From NCBI GenBank assembly GCA_964230215.1, contig CAXRGQ010000006.1:62001-126000 (forward strand): a DNA stretch of 64,000 bases, given 5' to 3'. Positions 1 to 7,874 of this stretch are shown here, one piece after another (the stretch's first letter is position 1; every line of letters begins with the position of its first letter). This DNA comes from JAUILH01 sp964230215 (GTDB taxonomy: Bacteria; Bacteroidota; Bacteroidia; Flavobacteriales_D; JAUILH01). Below the pieces are notes generated by a model. The model made no database searches and had not been told where the DNA came from. It was given only the letters and a program-made list of their open reading frames with translations. Made by a program: the position numbers and the translations under genes.

Positions 1-1
1 G

Positions 2-1045
2 GAATATGTTTCATCTTATGAATTAAGTGACCACACCTTTACACTTCCAAACTATAAACAAGATTCTAGCAAGGCATACTCGGTTGCAAAAGAAGCATTG
101 ATTCTACATGGATTCTCCGATAGCAGTGTGCTTACCGTAGATTCAGTTTTCGTGTCCGAATTGAAACGTTTTCAGTTATGGCACGGATTAGAGGATGATT
201 ACAAAATTGGTGGTAATACTCAGAAAGCAATCGCCATGAGTAACTTAGACAGGTATTTGATGGCCGTAGCTACACTCGAAAAGTGGAAAAACACATCTTT
301 TGACGATCAACGCTATCTATTTGTAAATGTTCCTTCTTACACCTTGAGATACGTTAGAAACGACAGTATTATTAAGCAACACAGGGTAGTTGTTGGTGCT
401 CCTACAACACGCACACCTAGCTTCAACGCAAAACTAAAATACTTAAATGTCAACCCTAGATGGCATGTGCCTTACAGCATTTCCAGCAAGGAGTTACTAC
501 CTTCAATTAAGCGAGATAGTACCTACCTAAAGCGACATGGCTATAGAGTATATACCGCCGATCACCAGGCAGTAGATGCATCTAATGTCGATTGGAGTTC
601 AGTATCCCAAAACAGCTTTAATTATCGTATTGTACAAAATAGTGGAGCGTATAACAGTCTTGGGATAATTGCGTTCATGTTCCCAAATGAGCACAGTGTT
701 TTTATCCATGATACACCATCGAAATTCTTCTTTACTCAAAGTGTACGTGCTTACTCTCATGGTTGCGTGAGATTACAAGACCCAGTGGATTTAGCAAAAT
801 ACATTCTGGCCGAAGATGTTGGAAATGAATATACCGCTGATAGCATTGATACAATGTTGGTTAAGCGAGTTGAAAGACGAATTTACCTTAAAGATCAAGT
901 AGAAGTTTATATAGACTATTTCACAACCGAAAGTCGTGATGGTAAACTTGTATTCTTCCCAGATGTCTATGGCCGTGATGACAAGATGAGGCTGAACTTA
1001 AAGAAGTTTATAAAAGAAAGCCAAGATCAAAACCAAACTCTATAA
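2..1045 (+). CDS. L,D-transpeptidase, YcbB/LdtD-like (5' truncated)
   Basis: The reading frame is open from base 2, so the gene begins outside the window; the TTG at 98 is not the real start. Family role: L,D-transpeptidases make 3-3 crosslinks in peptidoglycan in the periplasm. The first ~80 visible residues resemble a peptidoglycan-binding helical domain (pattern ELKRFQLWHG...GGNTQKAI). The catalytic YkuD domain follows, from about nt 320 to 830, starting at YLFVNVPSYTL. It includes VNPRWHVP, the conserved FIHDTP and the active-site motif SHGCVRL, with the nucleophilic Cys codon at 764-766. The wide insertion between the strands and the motif is typical of the large YcbB type rather than small YkuD enzymes. 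The last 38 bases overlap the convergent second transpeptidase. Confidence in the family is high; the exact substrate is unknown. Confidence 0.9.
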   Translation, partial: EYVSSYELSDHTFTLPNYKQDSSKAYSVAKEALILHGFSDSSVLTVDSVFVSELKRFQLWHGLEDDYKIGGNTQKAIAMSNLDRYLMAVATLEKWKNTSFDDQRYLFVNVPSYTLRYVRNDSIIKQHRVVVGAPTTRTPSFNAKLKYLNVNPRWHVPYSISSKELLPSIKRDSTYLKRHGYRVYTADHQAVDASNVDWSSVSQNSFNYRIVQNSGAYNSLGIIAFMFPNEHSVFIHDTPSKFFFTQSVRAYSHGCVRLQDPVDLAKYILAEDVGNEYTADSIDTMLVKRVERRIYLKDQVEVYIDYFTTESRDGKLVFFPDVYGRDDKMRLNLKKFIKESQDQNQTL

Positions 1046-1751
1046 GGTAATCTCTCCTATTGAGCATTTTACTGTACCTATGATATCTCCAGTCTGGATG
1101 ATATATGAAGTAACAAGAGCCGTCATCAATAAGGTCAAGGAATTCTAAATATCCTTCCGTTGGCACCGCAGGACATCCATAACTTCTTCCCAAGGTTCCA
1201 TATTTCTCGATAAACTCAGGATTAGCATAATCTGCTTTGTGTACAATTATCCCTCTTGTTAAGGCATGATAATTACAATACTCCCTGCCATATAATTGGA
1301 GACACTCCCCTAGCCTTCCGTCGTGCCAGCGTTGACCTGTAACAAAAAAACCAATGCTGCTTTGATGAGAGTCTTCTTTATTGCTGAACCACTTTGCGTA
1401 TTCACCTCCAGATTTTTCGCCATGAGAGACCAATGACTTCCAAATAATTTTTAGCTGCGTCATATCTATCACATACAAGCGCTCATTGTTACAGGATTGT
1501 GAGAAATCAGCAATCGTTAGTATACTCGTGTCTTTTAGTTTGTTTTGTGACTTTAACTGATAGTATCCGCGCAGACCATCTTTCAACGCATCTTTTGTTA
1601 AAGTAGTGTCGCCTAGAATATTGTAAGTGTAATCCACGTAGTTATCAAAACTTGATTTTACCTCTACCAAAGAATCAGGCAAGACCGGCCCGCTTGCTTT
1701 AGAGAGAATCGGCATCAACGAGACTAGCGATATTACAAGAATTCTTAACAT
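1008..1751 (-). CDS. murein L,D-transpeptidase catalytic domain family protein (YkuD_2 type)
   Basis: 247 residues with an N-terminal signal peptide (LRILVISLVSLMPILSKAS). The central and C-terminal part carries the hallmarks of the YkuD_2 branch found in Bacteroidota and Proteobacteria: IDMTQLK, SHGEKSGG, IIVHKADYA and the active-site loop RSYGCPAVP, with the nucleophile at Cys193. The family is annotated as acting on periplasmic peptidoglycan; its biochemical role is poorly known. A perfect TAnnTTTG box lies 8 nt upstream of the ATG. It converges on the preceding L,D-transpeptidase with a 38-bp 3' overlap, so two distinct branches of the superfamily sit tail to tail. Confidence 0.85.
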   Translation of the reverse strand: MLRILVISLVSLMPILSKASGPVLPDSLVEVKSSFDNYVDYTYNILGDTTLTKDALKDGLRGYYQLKSQNKLKDTSILTIADFSQSCNNERLYVIDMTQLKIIWKSLVSHGEKSGGEYAKWFSNKEDSHQSSIGFFVTGQRWHDGRLGECLQLYGREYCNYHALTRGIIVHKADYANPEFIEKYGTLGRSYGCPAVPTEGYLEFLDLIDDGSCYFIYHPDWRYHRYSKMLNRRDYLIEFGFDLGFLL

Positions 1752-1759
1752 TGAGGACG

Positions 1760-1767
1760 CAAATATA
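1760..1767 (-). promoter_or_regulatory. TAnnTTTG -7 box for the 1008-1751 gene
   Basis: TATATTTG on the minus strand, 8 nt before the ATG. I see no clear TTG 19 nt further upstream. Confidence 0.5.
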
Positions 1768-1854
1768 ACAAAAAGCTATTTTACTGATTGTATGACGATT
1801 AGCGCCACTTGGTAAACAATCCTTTACAATGGGCGAAGATGCCATTCAAAGTAG

Positions 1855-1862
1855 TATTTTTG
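1855..1862 (+). promoter_or_regulatory. TAnnTTTG -7 box for prfC
   Basis: TATTTTTG, with exactly 4 nt (cagc) before the ATG at 1867. If transcription starts 4-5 nt after the box, as suggested by the SRP RNA at 24.4 kb, this mRNA would be leaderless. Confidence 0.55.
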
Positions 1863-1866
1863 CAGC

Positions 1867-3456
1867 ATGAGTTTGCAGGATGAAATTGATAAGAGGAGAA
1901 CCTTTGGGATTATCTCTCACCCGGATGCTGGTAAAACAACACTAACAGAAAAGCTACTATTATACGGAGGAGCTATTCAGTCCGCGGGTGCCGTTAAAAA
2001 CAGTAAGATCAAGAAGTCGGCAACCTCAGATTTTATGGAAATTGAGCGTCAAAGAGGAATCTCTGTCGCCACGTCTGTAATGGCATTCAACTATCAAGGA
2101 CGTCAGATTAACATTCTGGATACACCAGGCCACAAAGACTTTGCTGAAGATACCTATCGCACACTTACGGCTGTGGATAGTGTTATTTTGGTTGTGGATT
2201 GTGTTAAAGGCGTTGAGGCACAAACGGAACGTCTAATGGAGGTGTGCCGTATGCGAAAAACACCGGTTATCATCTACGTAAACAAGATGGACCTTGAAGG
2301 TCAAGATGCATTTGATTTATTAGATGAGTTAGAGGAAAAATTAGATATCAAGGTGCGTCCACTTAGTTGGCCTATTGGAATTGGACATACTTTTAAGGGC
2401 GTTTACAACCTATTCGATAAGAACCTAAATCTCTTTAACGCAAGTAAAACCAAGGTTGAAACGGATGTTATCAGCATTGAGAATATTAACGACCCAAGTC
2501 TTGATGAGGTGATAGGAGAATCGCCCGCCAATCAATTACGCGAAGATGTTGAACTGATTGAGGGTGTCTACGAAGAATTCGATGAGAAAGTATACTCTGC
2601 TGGTGATATTGCACCTGTTTTCTTCGGAAGTGCTGTAAACAATTTTGGTGTGAAGGAAATGTTAGACACTTTTATCCGAATTTCCCCATCGCCTTTGCCG
2701 CGCGAGACAGACGAAGGTAAAATAGCTCCAACCGACAAGAATTTCAGTGGCTTTGTTTTTAAGATTCACGCCAATCTAGACCCAAACCATCGTGACAGAA
2801 TTGCTTTCTTGAGAATCTGTTCGGGTGAATTCAAAAGAAACACCTTTTACAAGCACGTTCGTTTAGACAAGAAAATAAAATTCAGCAACCCTACCAGTTT
2901 CATGGCGCGCGATAAGAGCATTGTTGAAGAAGCTTATCCCGGAGATGTTATTGGACTTTATGATTCAGGCAACTTCAAGATTGGAGATACGCTTACGGAT
3001 GGCGGAAGCTTTTCTTTTAAAGGCATCCCTAGTTTTTCTCCAGAAATTTTCAAGGAGTTAGAAAACAGAGACCCAATGAAATCTAAACAACTTGAAAAGG
3101 GCATTCAGCAGCTTACTGACGAAGGAGTGGCGCAGCTTTTCACAATGCAACCAGGAAACAGAAAGATTGTAGGTACTGTTGGTGCACTTCAATTTGACGT
3201 AATTCAATACCGTTTAGAACATGAATACGGTGCAAAATGTGAATTTGTGCCTAAGAACTTCCACATGGCTTGTTGGATTACTACGGACAACGAGGAACAG
3301 TTAGACAGATTTAGTAAAGTAAAAGCAACATCAATTGCAACAGACAAAGACGGAAATTTAGTATTTTTAGCAGAGTCACCGTTCCTTTTACAGATGGCTG
3401 AGCAGGACTATCCTGACTTAACCTTCCATAGGACATCTGAATTTAAACTTAGTTGA
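1867..3456 (+). CDS. prfC: peptide chain release factor 3
   Basis: 529 residues, the normal length of RF3, the translational GTPase that removes RF1/RF2 from the ribosome after peptide release. The G domain is complete: P-loop SHPDAGKTT (residues 17-25), switch region RQRGISV, DTPGHKDF (G3) and NKMD (G4). Domains II and III follow (FSGFVFKIHANLDPNHRDRI; GDTL). The C-terminal part has GTVGALQFDV and EYGAKCEF, which separate RF3 from EF-G. A perfect -7 box lies 4 nt before the ATG. The stop overlaps the TTG start of the VTT-domain gene by 4 nt, indicating translational coupling with a membrane protein of unrelated function. Confidence 0.97.
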   Translation: MSLQDEIDKRRTFGIISHPDAGKTTLTEKLLLYGGAIQSAGAVKNSKIKKSATSDFMEIERQRGISVATSVMAFNYQGRQINILDTPGHKDFAEDTYRTLTAVDSVILVVDCVKGVEAQTERLMEVCRMRKTPVIIYVNKMDLEGQDAFDLLDELEEKLDIKVRPLSWPIGIGHTFKGVYNLFDKNLNLFNASKTKVETDVISIENINDPSLDEVIGESPANQLREDVELIEGVYEEFDEKVYSAGDIAPVFFGSAVNNFGVKEMLDTFIRISPSPLPRETDEGKIAPTDKNFSGFVFKIHANLDPNHRDRIAFLRICSGEFKRNTFYKHVRLDKKIKFSNPTSFMARDKSIVEEAYPGDVIGLYDSGNFKIGDTLTDGGSFSFKGIPSFSPEIFKELENRDPMKSKQLEKGIQQLTDEGVAQLFTMQPGNRKIVGTVGALQFDVIQYRLEHEYGAKCEFVPKNFHMACWITTDNEEQLDRFSKVKATSIATDKDGNLVFLAESPFLLQMAEQDYPDLTFHRTSEFKLS

Positions 3457-4025
3457 AGCGCTACCAAAAAATCACATTCATAGTTTGGTTATTGTTAATA
3501 GCCACAACCATTGGCTTGTTCTTTTTTCGCCCAGATTTATTAGATCCAGATAAGATGAGCTCTTATCTACGGAACAATAATAGTGAGGTAATGGCTTATT
3601 ATATAGCTATTTGTGTTCTTAGATGCGTTACTCTTATACCGGCAACACCCTTTATTTTATTGGGAATCGTCTTGTTCCCCGACAATCCTGATTTTGTCAT
3701 GGTCGTCTGTTTGAGCACCGTTATGCTGGCTGCGCTTATTCACTATAAATTATCGAGATACCTTGGATTTGATGCCTATTTAGAGCGAAAATTCAAGAAA
3801 CAGATGAACAGCTTGGAGCGTGGCATGCAGAAACGCGGAATATTATACATTTTCCTTTGGACCATTGCGCCGTTTATGCCTTCTGATCTTGCCTATTACA
3901 TGGCTGGAGTTTCCCGCATGCATTTCGGGAAGTTCTTCTTTACCGTGTTTGTTGGCGCCAGTTTTATCCTTGCCATTTATATTTATCTTGGTCAAGGATT
4001 ATTTGAATGGGTGTCAGGATTGTAA
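3453..4025 (+). CDS. TVP38/TMEM64 (VTT/DedA-superfamily) membrane protein
   Basis: 190 residues, start TTG overlapping the prfC stop (TTGA). There is an N-terminal transmembrane helix (ITFIVWLLLIATTIGLFFF), a second hydrophobic stretch around residues 47-90 containing a TLIPATPFILLGIVLF segment, a basic loop (RKFKKQMNSLERGMQKRG), and a C-terminal pair of helices with APFMPSDLAYYMAGVSRM, the typical VTT half-site. Family members are inner-membrane proteins, some of them lipid scramblases or transporters; the role of this one is unknown. It probably depends on prfC transcription. The alternative internal start at Met36 would remove the first helix and is less likely. Confidence 0.8.
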   Translation: MKRYQKITFIVWLLLIATTIGLFFFRPDLLDPDKMSSYLRNNNSEVMAYYIAICVLRCVTLIPATPFILLGIVLFPDNPDFVMVVCLSTVMLAALIHYKLSRYLGFDAYLERKFKKQMNSLERGMQKRGILYIFLWTIAPFMPSDLAYYMAGVSRMHFGKFFFTVFVGASFILAIYIYLGQGLFEWVSGL

Positions 4026-4094
4026 GGTGTTTTGTTAAATCGATCTGATATCAAACCAATAATCCCAATATTTCGCCGTTCTTTACAATAGTTT

Positions 4095-4102
4095 TACATT
4101 TG
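4095..4102 (+). promoter_or_regulatory. TAnnTTTG -7 box for the 4107 gene
   Basis: TACATTTG, 4 nt (cagg) upstream of the ATG. The -33 region has only a weak TTT match. Confidence 0.5.
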
Positions 4103-4106
4103 CAGG

Positions 4107-4913
4107 ATGAAATTTTTACTAGTTGTAGTATTGAGTGTTATAAGTGGCTTAGTTAGCGCACAAGACACATTATTGTTTGAGAACTTTAATGCAGGCTGGC
4201 CTTCTGGCTGGATGCGTTATAATGAAGATGGCTTAACTCCAGATGCCTCTGTGTCGTTTGTGAATGATGCTTGGGTAATCGGAGAAGATACGGACTCAAC
4301 GGGAATGATGGACTCATGTGCAATTAGTACTTCATGGTATGATCCTACGGGACAAAGCGACGACTGGATGGTCTTGCCTTCAATCACACTTGGAAATAAC
4401 AATTACATGGAATGGGAAGCCAAATCAGAAGATCCTTCGTTTGCTGAAGATTACGAGATATGGATATCTACAACTGGTGCTACGCCAAGTGATTTTTTAA
4501 CTGATTCTCTATACTATCAAGTGCTTGGAGAAAGCCCATTTTGGACGACACAGAAAATCCTTTTGGACTCATTCGCCATGCAAACCGTTAGCATTGCTTT
4601 TAGAAATGTAAGTGATGACAATTTCTTGTTGTTTATCGACAATATTACCATCACTGAAAATGACCCATTGAGCACACAAGAAATTAAGTCACCTAGCATC
4701 TCCATCTACCCCAATCCAACAAGTGATTTCATTTACTTAAACAGTTTAAGCAAAATTGAACATTATGCCCTATACACTATTTCTGGAAAGTTTATTACCA
4801 AAGAACAGTATCTTGGCAACCCTATTCAGATTGCTCACCTAGAAAAGGGGATTTATATTCTGAAGCTTTCGGCTGAAGGAACAACAATAAACAAAAGAGT
4901 TGTAATTCACTAG
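4107..4913 (+). CDS. T9SS type A sorting domain protein, choice-of-anchor-J-like
   Basis: 268 residues. Signal peptide (MKFLLVVVLSVISGLVSAQ). Residues ~20-170 form a jelly-roll-like region that opens with LLFENFNAGWPSGWMRYNED and includes DDWMVLPSI and DNITI near its end, as in choice-of-anchor J (MAM/concanavalin-like) domains. The last ~70 residues are a type A T9SS sorting signal: ISIYPNPTSDFIYL, then GKFI and EKGIYILKL, ending in a basic strand (NKRVVIH). It is therefore predicted to cross the outer membrane through T9SS and be released or surface-attached. It ends 7 bp from the convergent WG-repeat gene. The specific ligand is unknown. Confidence 0.85.
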   Translation: MKFLLVVVLSVISGLVSAQDTLLFENFNAGWPSGWMRYNEDGLTPDASVSFVNDAWVIGEDTDSTGMMDSCAISTSWYDPTGQSDDWMVLPSITLGNNNYMEWEAKSEDPSFAEDYEIWISTTGATPSDFLTDSLYYQVLGESPFWTTQKILLDSFAMQTVSIAFRNVSDDNFLLFIDNITITENDPLSTQEIKSPSISIYPNPTSDFIYLNSLSKIEHYALYTISGKFITKEQYLGNPIQIAHLEKGIYILKLSAEGTTINKRVVIH

Positions 4914-4920
4914 GCAGCAA

Positions 4921-6969
4921 CTAGTCAATTACTTTTGTTACCACCTTACCATGTTTAATCATATAAAGCATGTGGTCATTGTCTAGATGAATTTCACTCA
5001 TCTTAGGCTTCACAATAACTTCAAGCTTGTGATTTAGTACACCCAATTTGTTCTTATGCGTGAACTCATATAAACATGGTTCAGATTCGCGCAGAATTGC
5101 ACGTGTAATTTCATATTTAATTGTTTTATCCTCTTGCAGTTCATGCAAAATTAAATGGTGGCTGGACTTGTCTTTATAATACATGTCTTTACTAAGTAAA
5201 TTCTTGTATGAAGACGGTGCTTCTATGGTATAATCGACTCCATTGTCTCCATATAGCTTATGGAGATTGTCTTCTTTAATATAGATGTAATTTGATAATA
5301 TCTCATACTTTTTATCTCTGTAGACATGGAATAATTTATCGTGATAATGAACTTCCATTTGCCTTTTTGTAAAGGAAAGATGAACATTGGAAAGCCCAAC
5401 AATCGAATCATAATCTATTGGCAGTTTGAATACTCCATTCGTTCCAATCACTCCCCATTTACCATTTTCTGTTACCACCAATTCATTTTCGGGCGGAATT
5501 GTATCCTTTGCACTATTGCTTCCCAGCCAATCATAATTCCCATGCGTTTTAACTTCATCAAAGTGTTTCATTAAATGAACATTCCTTAGGTTAATCAGGT
5601 AATAATCGTAATTAAACAACTTATCGTAGCCAGCGTTAAATGACGCTAGAACTATACTATCGTTATAGCTTAATATGTGATTAAATGGATGATTAAGATA
5701 AGCTTCTCCAGTATAAGCATGAGCTAGTTGTCTACTGCTATTAAACGCATGGGGAAGATCTTCTTTTATCTTAGTTTTTCCGTTTTTGTATAAATCGAAT
5801 GGACCTCTAAGACCATAATAAAGGACTAATTCGTTATTATACGCCTGCCTAGCGGCTGAAAAGCTATGGACGCTCTGCTTTTGCCCTGTTTTTATACTGT
5901 ACAAATCTTGTTTTCCTCCCAGACCTGCAGCGAATACACCTGCTTTATTAAATACCGCAGTTACCTTATAAGTGCTGGGCTTTGTTATCGCCGATCCATT
6001 ATTATTTATCACATAGGATAACTTCCCCTCATTCACAATCAAGTAATCATCATCTAGTGTATGGATGCTACCAAAACTAGAATACACTTCTTCGCCTGAT
6101 GAATTAATTAGTTTTGTTTTTCCACCAGATTTTATGATTGCATAGTTTCTACCAGCATTTAACAAGCCATCAACATTGCTAATTCTGCCGACCACATTAC
6201 TAATGGGACCATATACAGTGAGTAATGAATTATTAAGCTCATAGGTAAAGCCATCATAATCCACTACAAGCTCTGATGTTAATGGAGTTCTTCTTTGAAT
6301 ATTCCCAAACTTATCGATAACAATATATCTTCCATTCTGTTTAAAAACATACCTATTAGCCATCGATTTAATTTCTGGAGTAGTCTTGTATAACTGAGCG
6401 TGCAGATTGCCATCAAGATCTCGCAGCTCAAATCTGTAGTCTTCAGATCTACCCGTATTTAGCAAATAGCGCTGACTGCTACATGGATGAATTGGACATA
6501 ATCCCTCGATAATCTCTTTATGCTCAGGCTCGACTATGACCTCCCCTTTTTGACTCATCATTCCCCAAAGCCCCTCCACTTTAAACAATACATAACCATA
6601 TTCGACCTTGAACTCACTAAAACTCGTAGTTCCGAGTTCCTTTCCGTCAATAGAGCACAATTTAAAGCCTTCTTCTCTGCTCTTCGCTTTAAAAAGTCGA
6701 TTAATCTTGGATGAGTATTCAATCCGTACACAAGCCGTGTCTTCAAACAAATACCCATTGGAGGACATTAAACCGAATTTATCTGTCCATGTCTGAACGA
6801 TATAGGCATCTCCAGAGAATTGTTCTATAAGTTTACAACAAGCATCAGATATTAACGCACCCTTTTCATACAGACCAAAACATCTACCATTGCGGTAGAC
6901 TTCTACCTGCGAAAATCCTGTTTTCGTGATAATAATAAGTGCTATAATCCCACATAGCCATCTACGCAT
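4921..6969 (-). CDS. exported WG-repeat protein
   Basis: 682 residues. Signal peptide (RRWLCGIIALIIITKTGFSQ). The protein is built of degenerate beta-rich repeats. The clear WG units are GLWGMMSQKGEVIVEP (about residue 130), GKWGVIGTNGVFKLPIDYD (about 502) and NKLGVLNHKLEVIVKPKM (about 640); several weaker copies lie between (for example FGNIQRRTPL, VINNNGSAITKP). WG repeats are thought to form propeller- or sheet-like binding scaffolds, but no function is established. A perfect -7 box lies 4 nt before the ATG. It is divergent from the SDR gene, with only 56 bp between the start codons. Confidence 0.75.
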   Translation of the reverse strand: MRRWLCGIIALIIITKTGFSQVEVYRNGRCFGLYEKGALISDACCKLIEQFSGDAYIVQTWTDKFGLMSSNGYLFEDTACVRIEYSSKINRLFKAKSREEGFKLCSIDGKELGTTSFSEFKVEYGYVLFKVEGLWGMMSQKGEVIVEPEHKEIIEGLCPIHPCSSQRYLLNTGRSEDYRFELRDLDGNLHAQLYKTTPEIKSMANRYVFKQNGRYIVIDKFGNIQRRTPLTSELVVDYDGFTYELNNSLLTVYGPISNVVGRISNVDGLLNAGRNYAIIKSGGKTKLINSSGEEVYSSFGSIHTLDDDYLIVNEGKLSYVINNNGSAITKPSTYKVTAVFNKAGVFAAGLGGKQDLYSIKTGQKQSVHSFSAARQAYNNELVLYYGLRGPFDLYKNGKTKIKEDLPHAFNSSRQLAHAYTGEAYLNHPFNHILSYNDSIVLASFNAGYDKLFNYDYYLINLRNVHLMKHFDEVKTHGNYDWLGSNSAKDTIPPENELVVTENGKWGVIGTNGVFKLPIDYDSIVGLSNVHLSFTKRQMEVHYHDKLFHVYRDKKYEILSNYIYIKEDNLHKLYGDNGVDYTIEAPSSYKNLLSKDMYYKDKSSHHLILHELQEDKTIKYEITRAILRESEPCLYEFTHKNKLGVLNHKLEVIVKPKMSEIHLDNDHMLYMIKHGKVVTKVID

Positions 6970-6973
6970 CCCA

Positions 6974-6981
6974 CAAATTTA
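6974..6981 (-). promoter_or_regulatory. TAnnTTTG -7 box for the WG-repeat gene
   Basis: TAAATTTG on the minus strand, 4 nt from the ATG at 6969. It faces the plus-strand box at 7013-7020, making a compact divergent promoter. Confidence 0.55.
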
Positions 6982-7012
6982 CCATAATTCCCAGCCAATC
7001 TTATAGATTATG

Positions 7013-7020
7013 TAAATTTG
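7013..7020 (+). promoter_or_regulatory. TAnnTTTG -7 box for the SDR gene
   Basis: TAAATTTG, 5 nt upstream of the GTG start at 7026. It supports that GTG as the true start. Confidence 0.55.
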
Positions 7021-7025
7021 ATTTA

Positions 7026-7874
7026 GTGTCGAAATCACGAAAATATTCTTTACTCGAATCAGTAATATTTGCTGCAAGGGGGTATAATAAAGTGTCTCTC
7101 AAAAAACAGGTGGATGGGAAAACCATTCTCGTCACTGGAGCAAGTCGTGGTATTGGAAAATCACTGTGTTTAATTCTGTCCGAATACAATTGCACCATCT
7201 TAGGAATCGCAAGAACACAAGATGACTTAGACGCTTTGTCTCGAGAACTGAAAGATTGCCAAGCCACACTTTACACTTATGCAATGGATTTGAGAAGCAA
7301 AGAATCTCGAGCAACAATGTATGAGTGGATTAAAAATTTAGATTCTGCACCAGACATTATTGTGCACAACGCAGGAAAATCAATTCGCCGCTCACTTTTA
7401 GAAGCGAAAGACCGCTTTCATGACTATGAGCGCACAATGGACTTGAACTACTTTGCCCCTGTTGATATCACTCTCCATTTTTTGGATCATTTGATAAAGA
7501 ACAAGGGACAAGTGATTAGCATATCAACTGTAAGTGTTAGAATGCTACCTGCAGCAAAATGGACTGCTTACCAAGCATCTAAAGGCGCTTTTGACCAATG
7601 GATGCGATCGGCGGCACCAGAATTAATCGCAAATGGCGTGGCGTGCACAAGCATATATCCTCCATTAGTTAAAACGGATATGATTGCTCCAACCAAGGCT
7701 TACGACAAAATGCCTGCTATGAAACCAGAGCATCTGGCAAAAGTGATTGCACGAAAGATGTATACCCGGTCTACTATGTTTAGACCTTGGTGGTGTGTTT
7801 TTGGCGAACTCGCTTCTGTACTTTTTGCTAAAACTGGAATGTTTTTTATGACTAAAAACGTGAAAAAGTCTTGA
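7026..7874 (+). CDS. short-chain dehydrogenase/reductase
   Basis: 282 residues, GTG start. Classical SDR Rossmann fold: TGASRGIGKS nucleotide-binding loop (residues ~37-46), HNAGKS, and the catalytic pair Tyr182-x3-Lys186 in AYQASKGAFDQW. The C-terminal ~30 residues are hydrophobic and aromatic (WWCVFGELASVLFAKTGMFF), resembling membrane-associated lipid-modifying SDRs. It overlaps the AMP-ligase gene by 4 nt (TTGA), so the two products are probably made together. A ketoacyl or hydroxyacyl reductase acting on the product of the ligase is plausible but is inference. The exact substrate is unknown. Confidence 0.85.
   Translation: MSKSRKYSLLESVIFAARGYNKVSLKKQVDGKTILVTGASRGIGKSLCLILSEYNCTILGIARTQDDLDALSRELKDCQATLYTYAMDLRSKESRATMYEWIKNLDSAPDIIVHNAGKSIRRSLLEAKDRFHDYERTMDLNYFAPVDITLHFLDHLIKNKGQVISISTVSVRMLPAAKWTAYQASKGAFDQWMRSAAPELIANGVACTSIYPPLVKTDMIAPTKAYDKMPAMKPEHLAKVIARKMYTRSTMFRPWWCVFGELASVLFAKTGMFFMTKNVKKS

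Noticed and set aside
3820..4038. Second plus-strand frame inside the VTT gene
   Set aside because: Fully overlaps a clear membrane protein in another frame and has no independent start signal.
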